From assembly GCF_016920785.2 (NCBI RefSeq), contig NW_024609836.1, positions 62,041,930 to 62,105,929 on the forward strand: a stretch of DNA of 64,000 bases, in the 5' to 3' direction. The position numbers and the translations under genes are program-made. Position 1 is the first letter of the stretch; each line of letters begins with the position of its first letter. The notes beneath the pieces are model-generated. The model made no database searches. It was not told where the DNA came from and worked only from the letters and a program-made list of their open reading frames with translations. This DNA is from Ixodes scapularis. Its lineage: Eukaryota; Arthropoda; Arachnida; Ixodida; Ixodidae. Positions 12,844 through 23,600 of the stretch are shown here, piece by piece.

Positions 12844-12905
12844 CAGCACTAATCTGTCCCGGGACAGCACTAATCTGTCCTGGGACAGCGCTAATTTGTC
12901 CCGGA
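12844..12905. repeat. Three tandem 21-nt units containing a palindrome
   Basis: CAGCACTAATCTGTCCCGGG is repeated three times with a 21-nt period. Each junction forms the palindrome CTGTCCCGGGACAG or a one-base variant. It lies just upstream of a T-rich tract and has no apparent link to a gene. Confidence 0.8.
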
Positions 12906-13358
12906 TCCTGACATCTCAAAAACACACAAAGCTTCCTAGGCTAACACGTTTTTTTTTTTTTGTTTTGTTTTTTTCAAACTGCGCCCTCTTTTTTTTATTT
13001 CATTTTTTCTGCGAGGAGCAGAAGACATTTGTTTCACCACCCTTTTCTCCTACAACCCGGATTTTTTTTTTTTCATGCCCAACAACTTTTCCTGAAGACG
13101 AACGCGGCTCTATTCTGCATGGCGCCTCAAGGTAAATTCTTCTGCCAAATCGGAAGATCGCTCCATCGTCTCGACCCCCGGTCTCTCTTGTACCCACAAA
13201 CTTGTTTCCTCCCTCAAGCCTTTATAAAACTGTCGAGATCGATACACTCAACCACCTTGTCCTGGTCTGCCAGACCTTCCTCACCTTTCAGCCACTCTAC
13301 GAGGCTGGATTTTAAATTCTGGGCGAATTCGGAGAAACACTCGTTCGACTTCTTTCCC

Positions 13359-13775
13359 TCAGTGGCTTACCGGCGACCGGCGACACTTCGCCGATATGGC
13401 ACTGATAAAGGGGGGGGGGGGGGGCGGCCGATATGGAACCCCCCCCCCCTCCCCCCCTTCTGAAGAAGCGGTACTTCTTCGGAAGGGGGGGGGGGGCGAT
13501 GTGATCGTGTCATAACCGTCTGTTTCCGCTTTTTTTAGCCGAGCGATCAACTCGATCGGCGGCCTCGCACGGTAGGACTGTTCAGAGCCATTGCAGCCAC
13601 GAGGCACGCGGGTAGTCCATTTATCGTATGCTCTTTTTACATTTACCAGAAACATGCCATTGTCGTCTTTGATCTTAAAAGGGCACTCAAGAGCTTCTTG
13701 GAGAAGTTTATTGTTTTCAAAAGCATATTGTTTTTTGGGCCTCAGATAACAGAAATGACCAGTTCTAAATTGCAA
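13359..13775 (-). other. Unassigned open frame with protein-like composition
   Basis: The first 95 or so residues (13775 down to about 13490) have balanced, protein-like composition: RPKKQYAFENNKLLQEALEC, KIKDDNGMFLVNVKRAYDKW and IELIARLKKAETDGYDTI. The frame then runs into a homopolymer that gives a meaningless Pro/Arg tail. I do not recognise the family. It could be a relic exon of a transposon, an endogenous viral fragment or a captured gene. There is no clear promoter or splice context, and no neighbour suggests a role. Confidence 0.3.
13410..13496. repeat. G-run / C-run / hairpin / G-run cluster
   Basis: A G15 run, a C-rich run of about 20, the hairpin CTTCTGAAGAAGCGG paired with ACTTCTTCGGAAG, and then another G13 run sit within 90 bp. 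The runs are complementary, so the single strand could fold on itself. Confidence 0.8.
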
Positions 13776-15096
13776 GACGCCCTGGTAAACTCACAGCACT
13801 ATAATTACACAGACACTATTTTCTATGCGTGGTTCATCCCCTGTCGCCACCACCTCCACAAAATTTGACCAATAAAATAGTCAATTCCGAGGAGATTCCG
13901 AAAGTTACTATTACCACTTCTTTTAGACAAATTTATACTATATTTGACAACAACGTCAAATCTTAGAATGTAGGTGACGTAAACAGCTATTATAGTTTGA
14001 AAACGAGCAAACTACGTTTTCTCTTTGCTTTGTTACGAGGGAGTGATGTGCCCACCCGGTTTCTTCGTGGGAAGCGCCTCACTCGCGGCTTATCTCGCTG
14101 CGAGAACGATAAGGAACAAGGTTCTTCCTCAGGCTCCCACTTCATCTCGCTCTCAAAGCAAGGTTTACCGATCCATCGACACCACGTGTTAAAACGTTTA
14201 TACGTGTTCTCTTCCGTGTGATGCCGAACGTTTTTGTGGTAAAGTTGTGCCCGAATCGGAAAAGAAAATATCTACGAAAAAGTCAACGGTTTTTCCCTCT
14301 GCCGGAGAGGTATCCACAAAGACGCGAATGGTTACGTGTTGCCGGGCGAGATAAGGGCACCGAGGGCCCGAACTCGACTCCCCGTTTCGGTGCCGAACAT
14401 TTCGAGGCGTCCGCATTTGCCAGCGGCGACCACAGACGCCTTCGATGCACTACTCTGCCGACGCTTCTGCTTCCCATCGCCGGCGGGACCGAGGAACCTC
14501 CAAAAAATCGCCTGAGAATCCTGGTAAGTTTTTTGGTTATTTTCGAGAGTTTCATGAACCTTGCATGGTGCAGCAGTCTGCGTGACATACGCCGGGAATT
14601 CCCAGGAAAAGAGAATTGCGTTTTTTGGAACGGGTAAATAAACTATCCATCGCATAAACCATGCATTCCATAAGAATGCGAAGCTAGCGGTTAGGACAAA
14701 ACGCGAACGTTTGGGAACACGACGCAACCCGAATCAAAATATAATTGAAAAAAAAAAAATCTTTATGAGTCCACGTTCACGTAAGCCTAATATCTTCAAA
14801 GCAATAAATGACAATGTGCACGCCTTTAGCCTCCATTTCAGTACAAACAGCTTGGCAGACGGAAAGAAACCAATATTCTATTTCTCGAAGACAAGTGTCC
14901 TTGATTGATATAAATCCCACAAGCTTCCATAATGCCATTTATTGTTTCGGAGATACTAGGCTTAGTTGTAAGACGGCTCACAAAGAAATTTTTGTTTCTC
15001 AATTATCTTCTGGTTCAGGTAACGTCATGCTCTCGAACTTTCGCACTCTATCGTAACCGCTAGAGTCACATCCTCACAGAGTTCAAACTTTCTGCG

Positions 15097-15653
15097 ATGC
15101 ATAGTTTATTTACCCCCGCCAAAACAAGAACAAAGTTCTCTTTTCTCGTGAACTCCTTCGTCCGTACACTCTCACAAATACGGAGTGTACAGGGATACAC
15201 CCCTTGTCCCCTATGAAGCACACCAAAACTATATTTCGTCGTTCTGTCCACTGACGTCGAGCTGGCGATACCAACTTTTACGAGCAGCTTGATAGATGTT
15301 GGATATAACATACTAAATAGCTAATATGCCTATCAAAGACTACAAAAAAAAAATCGTGATGCTTTGCAGTAGGGCCGAAAAAACCTTCATAGTGTTACAG
15401 TAGCCTTTAATGAGTACATTAGCTATTTTAATAAATCGTATCGCTCGACTATCAAGCTGCTCGTAAACGTTGGCATCGTCCGCTCGACGTCAGCGGACGG
15501 AACGTCGAAATGTACGTTTGGGGTGTTACGTAACATATGGGACAAGGGGTGTGCCCCTGTACACCCCCTACTGCAGAGAGTGTATGTTCGGAACTGAGGG
15601 TGTTTAAAGAAGAGAAAACCGTGTTTTTGTCCCACGTAAATAAACTACCGATC
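15097..15653. repeat. Long inverted repeat, arms about 225 bp
   Basis: The left arm (about 15097-15325) reads TAGTTTATTTAC, GGGATACACCCCTTGTCCC, TGACGTCGAGC and ACGAGCAGCTTGATAG. The right arm (about 15417-15653) carries the reverse complements in reverse order, with a spacer of about 90 bp. A third, single arm lies at about 14590-14660, where AGAGAATTGCGTTTTTTGG and TAAATAAACTATC align with the right-arm end. The family therefore also exists as solo arms. No coding sequence is evident. Confidence 0.8.
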
Positions 15654-16167
15654 GTAGAAAGCTGAATACCACTGAGAATGTGACGCCATCTTCCGTTTCA
15701 CCTTCCGTCTGGTCGCAAAAGAAGCTAGGAGCCATATACGCCCCCTCCTATACACTTACAAAGCTTGGCAGATGGCCAGGAGAAGCGGCCGCCGAAATGG
15801 AAAAGGTGGAGCGGCAGACAACCATGAGAGGAAAGCGACGTGACTGGCTCCCCGCTGCGGAGAGACACCGAAACACACTTTGTCACTTATCTCCTATTCT
15901 GAATATGTCCTAAAGAAAGGTTCGCATAACACTTAGTTTATTTCCTAAGGCCCACACTTAAAATGCTGTTAATAAATACGTTAGCAAGGGCAACAGAAAA
16001 AAACAAATTCATACTTGGCCTAGGATAAACCATCGAAACATTTCTCGAGTACTTATTTCTTTTTTTCATTTTTTTTTCAAGAAAACCAGCATAGCTCGAA
16101 CTCCATCGGAATCCGTAGGGAAAAACTCAATCGCAACGTCACATCACGTGACCAAAAGGGCAGCCAA

Positions 16168-16434
16168 TCAGCGACCGATTGAGTTAACTTTATTGTTGAG
16201 TTTGCGATCTAGCATAGACAAACAGGTCTTCTCGGTCACTGGCGTCGCGGTGGTGGGAACTGTCGGTGGCATAGGCGGCGGAGTGGCGATGACTCCCGAT
16301 CCTCCCAGGGCGAACGCCTGATTGATGGCGCTTAGCATGGGGTACTTAATGCCGTGACATGTGCCCTGGAAGTCGTCAGTTTCTATGGACCAGACCATGC
16401 CGCCGGCAAGCCCCAGGGCCTTGGCAAAGTCCAC
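16168..16434 (-). CDS. Chitinase exon 8: last barrel strand, linker and stop
   Basis: Residues 380-467 and a TGA stop. GGMVWSIETDDFQG is the final strand with the conserved Trp394. Residues 430-448 are a Pro/Thr-rich linker of the kind that normally leads to a CBM14 chitin-binding domain. Only one Cys (450) follows before the stop, so no such domain is encoded in this exon. No strong donor (GTAAGT or GTGAGT type) is seen near the end. A weak AATAAG lies about 120 bp downstream, near 16048. Confidence 0.9.
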   Translation of the reverse strand: MDFAKALGLAGGMVWSIETDDFQGTCHGIKYPMLSAINQAFALGGSGVIATPPPMPPTVPTTATPVTEKTCLSMLDRKLNNKVNSIGR

Positions 16435-19400
16435 CTGTGGGAGTTAAAGCAGGGTTAGAATGTCCACTCGTTCCGGATTGTCGGATGTAACACCAATATA
16501 GGGAAAACTCTGGTCGGGTTCTGGTATTGTACATCCGCACCAAACGGGGACAGGAAGATGCATAGATGTCGATACCTTTATCTCGTTCGCCACGCTTTTA
16601 CCCGTAGTATTCGCATTATTTTGTTCACGAGCCGTTTGGTCACTAAGTTAATTAGGAACAAAAGAGCCGTTTTCAAAGTCGACAATGATGTGTGGAAGGA
16701 AGGGAAAAGACTGGCACAAAAAGCGACACAAAAGACAGGGAAGTGCGTCAGGGTCAGGTAATGAAGCATGCAGTTTGCTAGTTTCGGTATGGACACGGTC
16801 GCACTGAAGTCAGTTGCAAGTTTTCTTATGAGTTATAAATTATAATGCACCCTGTGTACAAGAATTCGGCCGTAGGTGACCCAAGCGGTCTGTTTTATTA
16901 GTATGCTCCGTAAGGAAAGAGGAAATTGGCCTGTTAGCACGATGATGATATATGTTCTTTATTTAGGTGATAGTTACCTTGGTAGCGATGCTTTCTATGT
17001 CATCGTAGCCCACCCACTGTCGATCGTGGTAGGCGTAGGGTGCCATGTAGAAGGGATCCCTCACGACGGTCCAGCTTTGCCGTTTGAAGGCCTCGCAGAT
17101 CTGTTTGCAAGACGCGCAAATGTTGGGCGCAACATGAATATCACACTTTAGCAAATTCAAAATGATAAAACAAGACTGAGCAAGATATGTCTGACAAGGA
17201 AAGTACAAAGTGATGATAACAGGAAGTGTACAGTTTTGTACACGTACAGCTATATGGACCATGCAGAGCAATGGAAAGCAAAATGGCTGCAATTCATAGT
17301 TTTCTTTCTTGATTTCCGCAGGGTGACTCTGCCGCCCCTTCCAATCTACGTTGTCTTTCACACTTTGTTTCTTTCTGTTGAGGTTATGCGACACTGCCAT
17401 CACGTCCTCACGAACTATGTAAGAATGTGCATGTGACGCATAATTGATTAAACCACGATTCATGACGGTGAGAAGGCAAGATTGCGTTTAATTCTTGGCT
17501 AGTCGCCGGGTGGCCGGCGACACCTTCCCTTTGGGTAGGTCCAGTTGCTGTGGGTAAAATCGCTTGGTGCGGTTCAGTTACAAGAATTACTGCCACTCCA
17601 AAGAGCTTCTTGGTTCCAAGCTTGGCGCCCCGACTGGTGCCTCGTGCACGCGTGAACGTGGCCCTGGAAAGCTTGCAGTTGCATGGGCCTGCCCGCACTT
17701 GAAGGGACATGGCGGTGGCTAGATGCCCTGCTTCCGTTAATCCTTAATTTAAGCCGAGACTGAAACCAATGCAACAAGCACGAGCGCTCGATCTCGCTGC
17801 TTTGAAGCGTATCTTCCGCAGAACGAGCACTCACGCTAGAAATGCACGTCTCAAAGCCAGGAGCACGGGCTAGCACGCGCTTCTTGAAGACCGACGACCA
17901 GTTCGCGCTTTCCACTTTTCCCTCACTTCCTCTTCTCCCCCCTTCTTACCTGTGCACCCTTACCTCTTTTCTCCTCCCTTATGGTGAGGAGGATCGTCTG
18001 CCTTGCAGAATCTCTAGTCTGGTATTCACTGAGCGCGTGCTGGCGGCGAGGTATACCACAGCTCCTCTGCAACGCGCATTCCGCATGTCATCAAGATTGC
18101 TGATCTTAGCAGCCTATCAATCTGACCTCGCTCCCAGCATGCGCTACATCGCCCTCATGATGTCAACAGACCGATCTCACCAGCCAGTTTGACTACGCCA
18201 CCGCTGCCGCAATTCATCGAGGTATACTTTGGTCGTTCCGCACGTGCGACAACCATGCTGAAGCTCTGCGCGCGTGGAGCACGAGACAGCCCGAGCCCTC
18301 GCACGCACGGCCGTCTGCCTCCTGCGAACTAAAGTTATGGCGGCGTCACGCATGCGCAGAACGCTTAGTGCGAACGGTCCATTCGCCATTTTGTTGTTAA
18401 AGTGGGTGAGTGAGAAAATTTTCATTGGACGGAAGACGAAGAAAAGAAAAAGAGGCGCGATGAGACTTGTTAGCTTTTGTGCACTGCCAAGTTGAGGGCG
18501 TCGCGTGAATCTTCAGAATACTCGCCTTCAGCAGGCTCCAGACAGCTCGTGACAAGAAAAAGGTGGACGACATTACGTCGGTGATAGCACCAAAATTAGT
18601 TTGTGTATCTTTTTGGAGTTGTATATAACGACTCCAAACCCCCCCCCCCCTTTTTTTTCTATCTTTATTACGATTCTTCAAATGAAATCTTTTATCCGTT
18701 TGTGTTCAGATGCACTCTGATGTTCCACGGGAGGGCTGTGAGGGCTTCGGAGTTCAAACCCCTATTGATATCAGAATGGTTCGAACCCACTTCTGTCACC
18801 TCCCCTCCCCTCCCCATGTTTTGTTTACTATAAACATAATTTGGTTACATGTGGTGACAACTAGGCTACACCAAAAAGGCTTCCGATTGCGCTCGCGCGT
18901 ATGCGTGTCCATTGCTTATTGTTCCATCTCTCAACAGCAAGGGACAGAGTACAAGACGTGTACCTGTTAATTAAATGAAATTATATTTTACTCCCTTACC
19001 TATGCCATTGTTACCCATTTTATATATTTATCACTGCAATGCGGTGCGTACGCCCGGTGAAGACTTGTTACCTCGTTGTATCCGAGAGACCCCGGTTCTC
19101 GGGTGAAGGGTCCAGCCGTGCCCGGCTCCGGGGCCGGGGCTCCCGGGTAGTGGTCCTCCGCTCTCTGCAGCGTGAAGGCTCTCCCGTACAGGCCCATGCC
19201 CAGCACCATCTTCTCCCGAGCAGCTCCTTGGGAGATCCAGTAGTGCACCGAGAAGTTCTGCGAGGAAACAACCAGAATGCGTGACTTCGAAGCTCCATAA
19301 GTCCATCGTCATCCTATTTTAGCCATCTCGCTCCAGTTTTTCTTATTTCTTTTATTTTCCTTTTAGGACGATGCTGTTTGCCCAGGTACATTTATACATG

Positions 19401-20628
19401 CGAGGAAACTAAGAAGGAAACATATATTAGACACGTGGCTCATTCTAAAAAATCTAGACAAGCGACGTGGTGAGCAGCTTTTGGACAAGATCACTCTCCC
19501 GTGACAACTTAATTGCGCGTTACTCAACGTCAATTAATTTTTTCTTTAATTTTTTCTTGTGAATGTGCGCGTTTACCTTAGCTTGACTGACAATATTTCC
19601 GGTGCTCCGATTGTCATCTAAAATATTAGAGATTATCAGCCTACTATTTTTAGAATTATCTAGAAACTAACTACCGGACTGATACATAAGTGAATATTCC
19701 TATCAGCAGTGCTAACATGTGTACAGGGTGTCACAAAAGAAAATTTACACGGTCTTTTTTACCGCAAAAATAAACTACTCATCGCCGAACGCTCATTCTC
19801 TGCCCAAAGGTAGCGCCAGAGGTCACAACCAGATGCCAAAGTTTCAGCCCGATCCGATAACTTAATCAAAAGTTATAAGTGATTTTCTGAAAATTTCAAT
19901 GGGAAAATGGTGGCCGACGGAGTTTTCAAACACATGGGGCTCTATGGCACCAGAAACCGAAAACGGGCGAAAATGGGCTCCATTTTTCAATTGAAATTTT
20001 CAGGAAATCACTTATAACTCGTTATTGAGTTATCGGATCGGGCTGAAACTTTGGCATCTGGTTGTGACCCTTTGGGCGGAGAATGAGCGTTCGGCGATGC
20101 CTAGTTTATTTTTGCGGTAAAAAATACCGTGTAAATTTTCTTTTGTGACACCCTGTATATATATATTCTTCCTGACGAAGGTCGGACTCTATGCACGTTG
20201 TATACATACTGTATATATATTACGCGATATTTCATAAATTGACATGAAATCAGATCACGCACCTAAAGTGTAGTGCACGAACATTTTTCGACTGGCGAAA
20301 GAATCATTTGACCCCGTGACCCCCAATAAACGTTGACGAGTCAAGATATATGTGCGGAAAAGGTCAGACATTTCCTCTGTGGTTAGCACTAATGCGATCG
20401 TTGCGCGCCTTGCAGAGGCGACGGGAGAGCCGACTTACCAGGTTGAGGATGTATTCGGCCGCCGGCTCTTCGGGTCGAGAGTACAGGGGTGTGTGGTGGC
20501 CCGTCTTCTTCTCCCAAGTTCCGTGGAAGTCGTACGTCATCACGTGGAGGAGATCCAGGTACCTGCGTGTGAAGGAAAAAAAAAAAACAGGATGCCTCCT
20601 CAAGAAAAGTGTGTGAGCAGCAGGGCAG

Positions 20629-20659
<31 letters not shown>

Positions 20660-23600
20660 GGGCATTTTGCTGACTACTGTAGGCGACGTGGCTATAAGCC
20701 TAGCTTGGAATCAACAAAGTTCGAAACAAAAAGCAAAATATAAAACCGAAAAAAATTATCGCGGTGTTTTTTTTTTTTTTTTTTTTGTTAAAAACACAGA
20801 TGACAATTGCATTAGCGCACCATCTATTTATTTACTTGAAAAAAAAAGTGACGTTTCTGAACGGTTGTTTGTTCTTCTCCCCCCCCCCCCCCCATGTTTT
20901 TCTGCAGCCAACTCCTAAATTCGCAACGACTCCTCTATTTTCAATGCCCCCCCCCCCCCCCAAACCTCCCTCTGAAAATTTAGTTAGAAATGAGTTCTAT
21001 TCCTGGATATAGAAATTAGGCCTTCCCCCCTAATTTCTATCCCCAGGAATAGAAATTAAGGGGGGGGGGGGGGCTAATTTCTATTCCTTTGGAAACCCCT
21101 GCTTTGAACACACGAGTGGTAAAAAAACACGCAGTCGGTCTCCGTGAGAGGTCACGCGAACGGCTTGAGCACATCGACCCAAAAGAACTCTACAAAAACA
21201 TCGACAAGTACCTATAGTTTGTTCAAGGCACATGGTCTCGGGTAAGTTTCGGCACCGTTTGCTTTAGTCGGACACCGTCCAAATTAAATAAAAAATAATA
21301 TTCGTGATCTTGGAGGCCAAATGAAGACGATTAAAGTGTTTTTCCTCTATTACAGAACCGCTTCAGTTGTTCGCTTCTACAAGGAATCGACCTGCTTGGT
21401 GGCCTAGGCTCCAATAGCTTCGTCGAGAGCACTCATTTTAGTTTTTTTCATGTCAATGTATTTATTTTTATTCGCCAAGCTTAACATTATTTCCTCATCC
21501 GTGATTGCGGGGGAATTGTGATTTCTGTGGTGGCCGTTGCAAACTTGATGTCATTATTGCATCATTTCGTCCCTACCAAAATATATTGTAAAGCATCGCA
21601 CTTTTCGTGTGTGTGTGTGTGTGTGTGTATGTGTGTGTGTGGTTTATTAGTATCTAAAAACAGATATATATATATATGACCTAAACGTATCCGTGTTGAT
21701 ACCAGCACACTCTGTACGACAGCGCTAAGGTCCGTGCTCACCTTGATACCTGAGGCACGTCGTACGCCTTGTCCATGAAGTGTTTTCCTGCCGCCACCGC
21801 CGCCGTGAGGAGGAGCCCGTACGGCTTGAACTCTTCACTCAGCTCCTGCCAAGTAGCATTTTTTCTTATCCCCATTATCATCATCATCGTTTTATTTCTG
21901 TGTCCATAAGCAACAGCAGTTACATCGAATGTGTAGTATACCGTTTACTTCGACATTACATGTCTGGTATAGCTGCCTGGAGTACTTGAAGTAAAAGAAA
22001 CACGTTCGTACTTTTACTTTTGGTAGTTTTTTCACAAAGTGTACTTTATGGGTAGTCTTCCATAAGCGAACGTCCTCAAGAAGTGTTACAAGTGACGTCA
22101 CAAAACCTATACGGTGGGCAAGGTCGTCTGCTTCTTTCGCAGGAGTAATGATGACGTAAGAAAGACGCCAAGCTCTGATTCGCCTTGGTTAAAGGATAGT
22201 GGATAGACCTCAAGGCAGCTCGCTTTGAGGTCTACCCACTATCCTTCGATCACAGCCAATGAGAGCTCGGCGTCGTTCTGGCGTCACCGCAATTCCTGCG
22301 CAACAAGCAGACGAATTTCTCTCCGCATACGCATTTTCAGTTTTCCCATGAAATTTGGCATCGAAAGTTTGATAAAAACACCCCTTCCTTCCCTTTTTCC
22401 TACCTTAAAATTTTACACATGCGAAATTCAAGGAAGCCGGACTTGCCAAGTGCAGCTTCAGGGCGCCGCCATCTTGCGCGGCTGGGGTGTGCTTGGACGC
22501 GTCATAATCCGATTACGAAGCCTTGCTAAGGTGTCGTAAATGGATTATGGCCGCGCCCAGGCGCACCTTAACAAGCAAGATGGCGGCGCCCTGAGACCGG
22601 ACTTGCAAATGTCTATACATATTTGCAAAGACGGCCTCAGGACGCCGCCATCTTACTCAGCTGGTGTGCGCTTGGGCGCGGATTGAAACGCGCCCAAAAG
22701 CTCCCCAATGAGCAAGATGGTGGGGCCCTCAGGCCGTACTTGCAAACGTGTATATACCGCCAGTCTCCCGCAAACTATAGCAGGAAGATTTACGTCACGT
22801 GACCTTCAGTTTCTCAGCTAATTTTGGCCGACAAATTGGCTCCACGTGACCTATACACCAGCTCAATCTCCCCGCTAAATTTAGCTGGGAAATTGACGTC
22901 ACGTGTTTATGAGGTCTCATAACCTTTGCACCAGTCCCTCCTTCCCCCTAAATTTTGTGGGGAAAGCCGGATAGCAGCACTCTTTGAGTGGGGGAAGGGG
23001 GGAGCAGGGAAAGGGAGTGAGGGGGAGGGGCATCGTAAGGAGGTGAGGGGATGGATTGGGAGAATGAAAGGAGGAAAGAAGGATGGGGAGATGGTAATAA
23101 AAATAACTACATAAAATAAACAATTATATGTATAAAGAGGGAGAGAGTGAGAATAACAAAGGACAAAGCAAATATATTTAAAAGAAAGTGTTTGTGGTTT
23201 GTACGAGACACATTCTGTGCTCCTTGGTCATCGTCAGTATAGTCAGCATAATCAAGCTTGTGTAAACGTTTTGTGTCTATGCTTCACGGAGCGCCAACAC
23301 TAAGGAGTGTTATCTTAAGGAACACTACCTTTAGCAGCTCGACGAAGTTGGCCTTGTCGGCATCGACACCTCCCCTGGAGCCCGGGTACTCCCAGTCCAT
23401 GTCAAGGCCGTCGAAGTCGTACTTCTTGCAGAAGTCTACCACGCTGTCTATGAATGTCTTGCGGGTTGACCGGCACATGGCCATGGCCGAGTACTTGACC
23501 GATCCTTCGTTCCAGCCGCCGATGGCGATCAAGGTCTTTAACTTGGGGTTCTGCTTCTTCAGTGCAGTGAACCTCTTGAAAGCTCCTGGAGATGGTTCCT

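Noticed and set aside
12960..13463. 167-residue plus-strand frame
   Set aside because: The Phe-rich start comes from T-runs and the Pro/Gly end from G- and C-runs; no family motif.
11065..16167. Downstream CBM14 exon of the chitinase
   Set aside because: I looked on the minus strand for a six-Cys chitin-binding pattern behind an acceptor and found none in this interval.
16963..17463. 166-residue minus-strand frame
   Set aside because: Only its last 41 residues are real (chitinase exon 7). The rest is intron read-through upstream of a good acceptor.
20352..20918. 188-residue plus-strand frame
   Set aside because: It is the antisense shadow of chitinase exon 5 followed by a poly-G and poly-T run.
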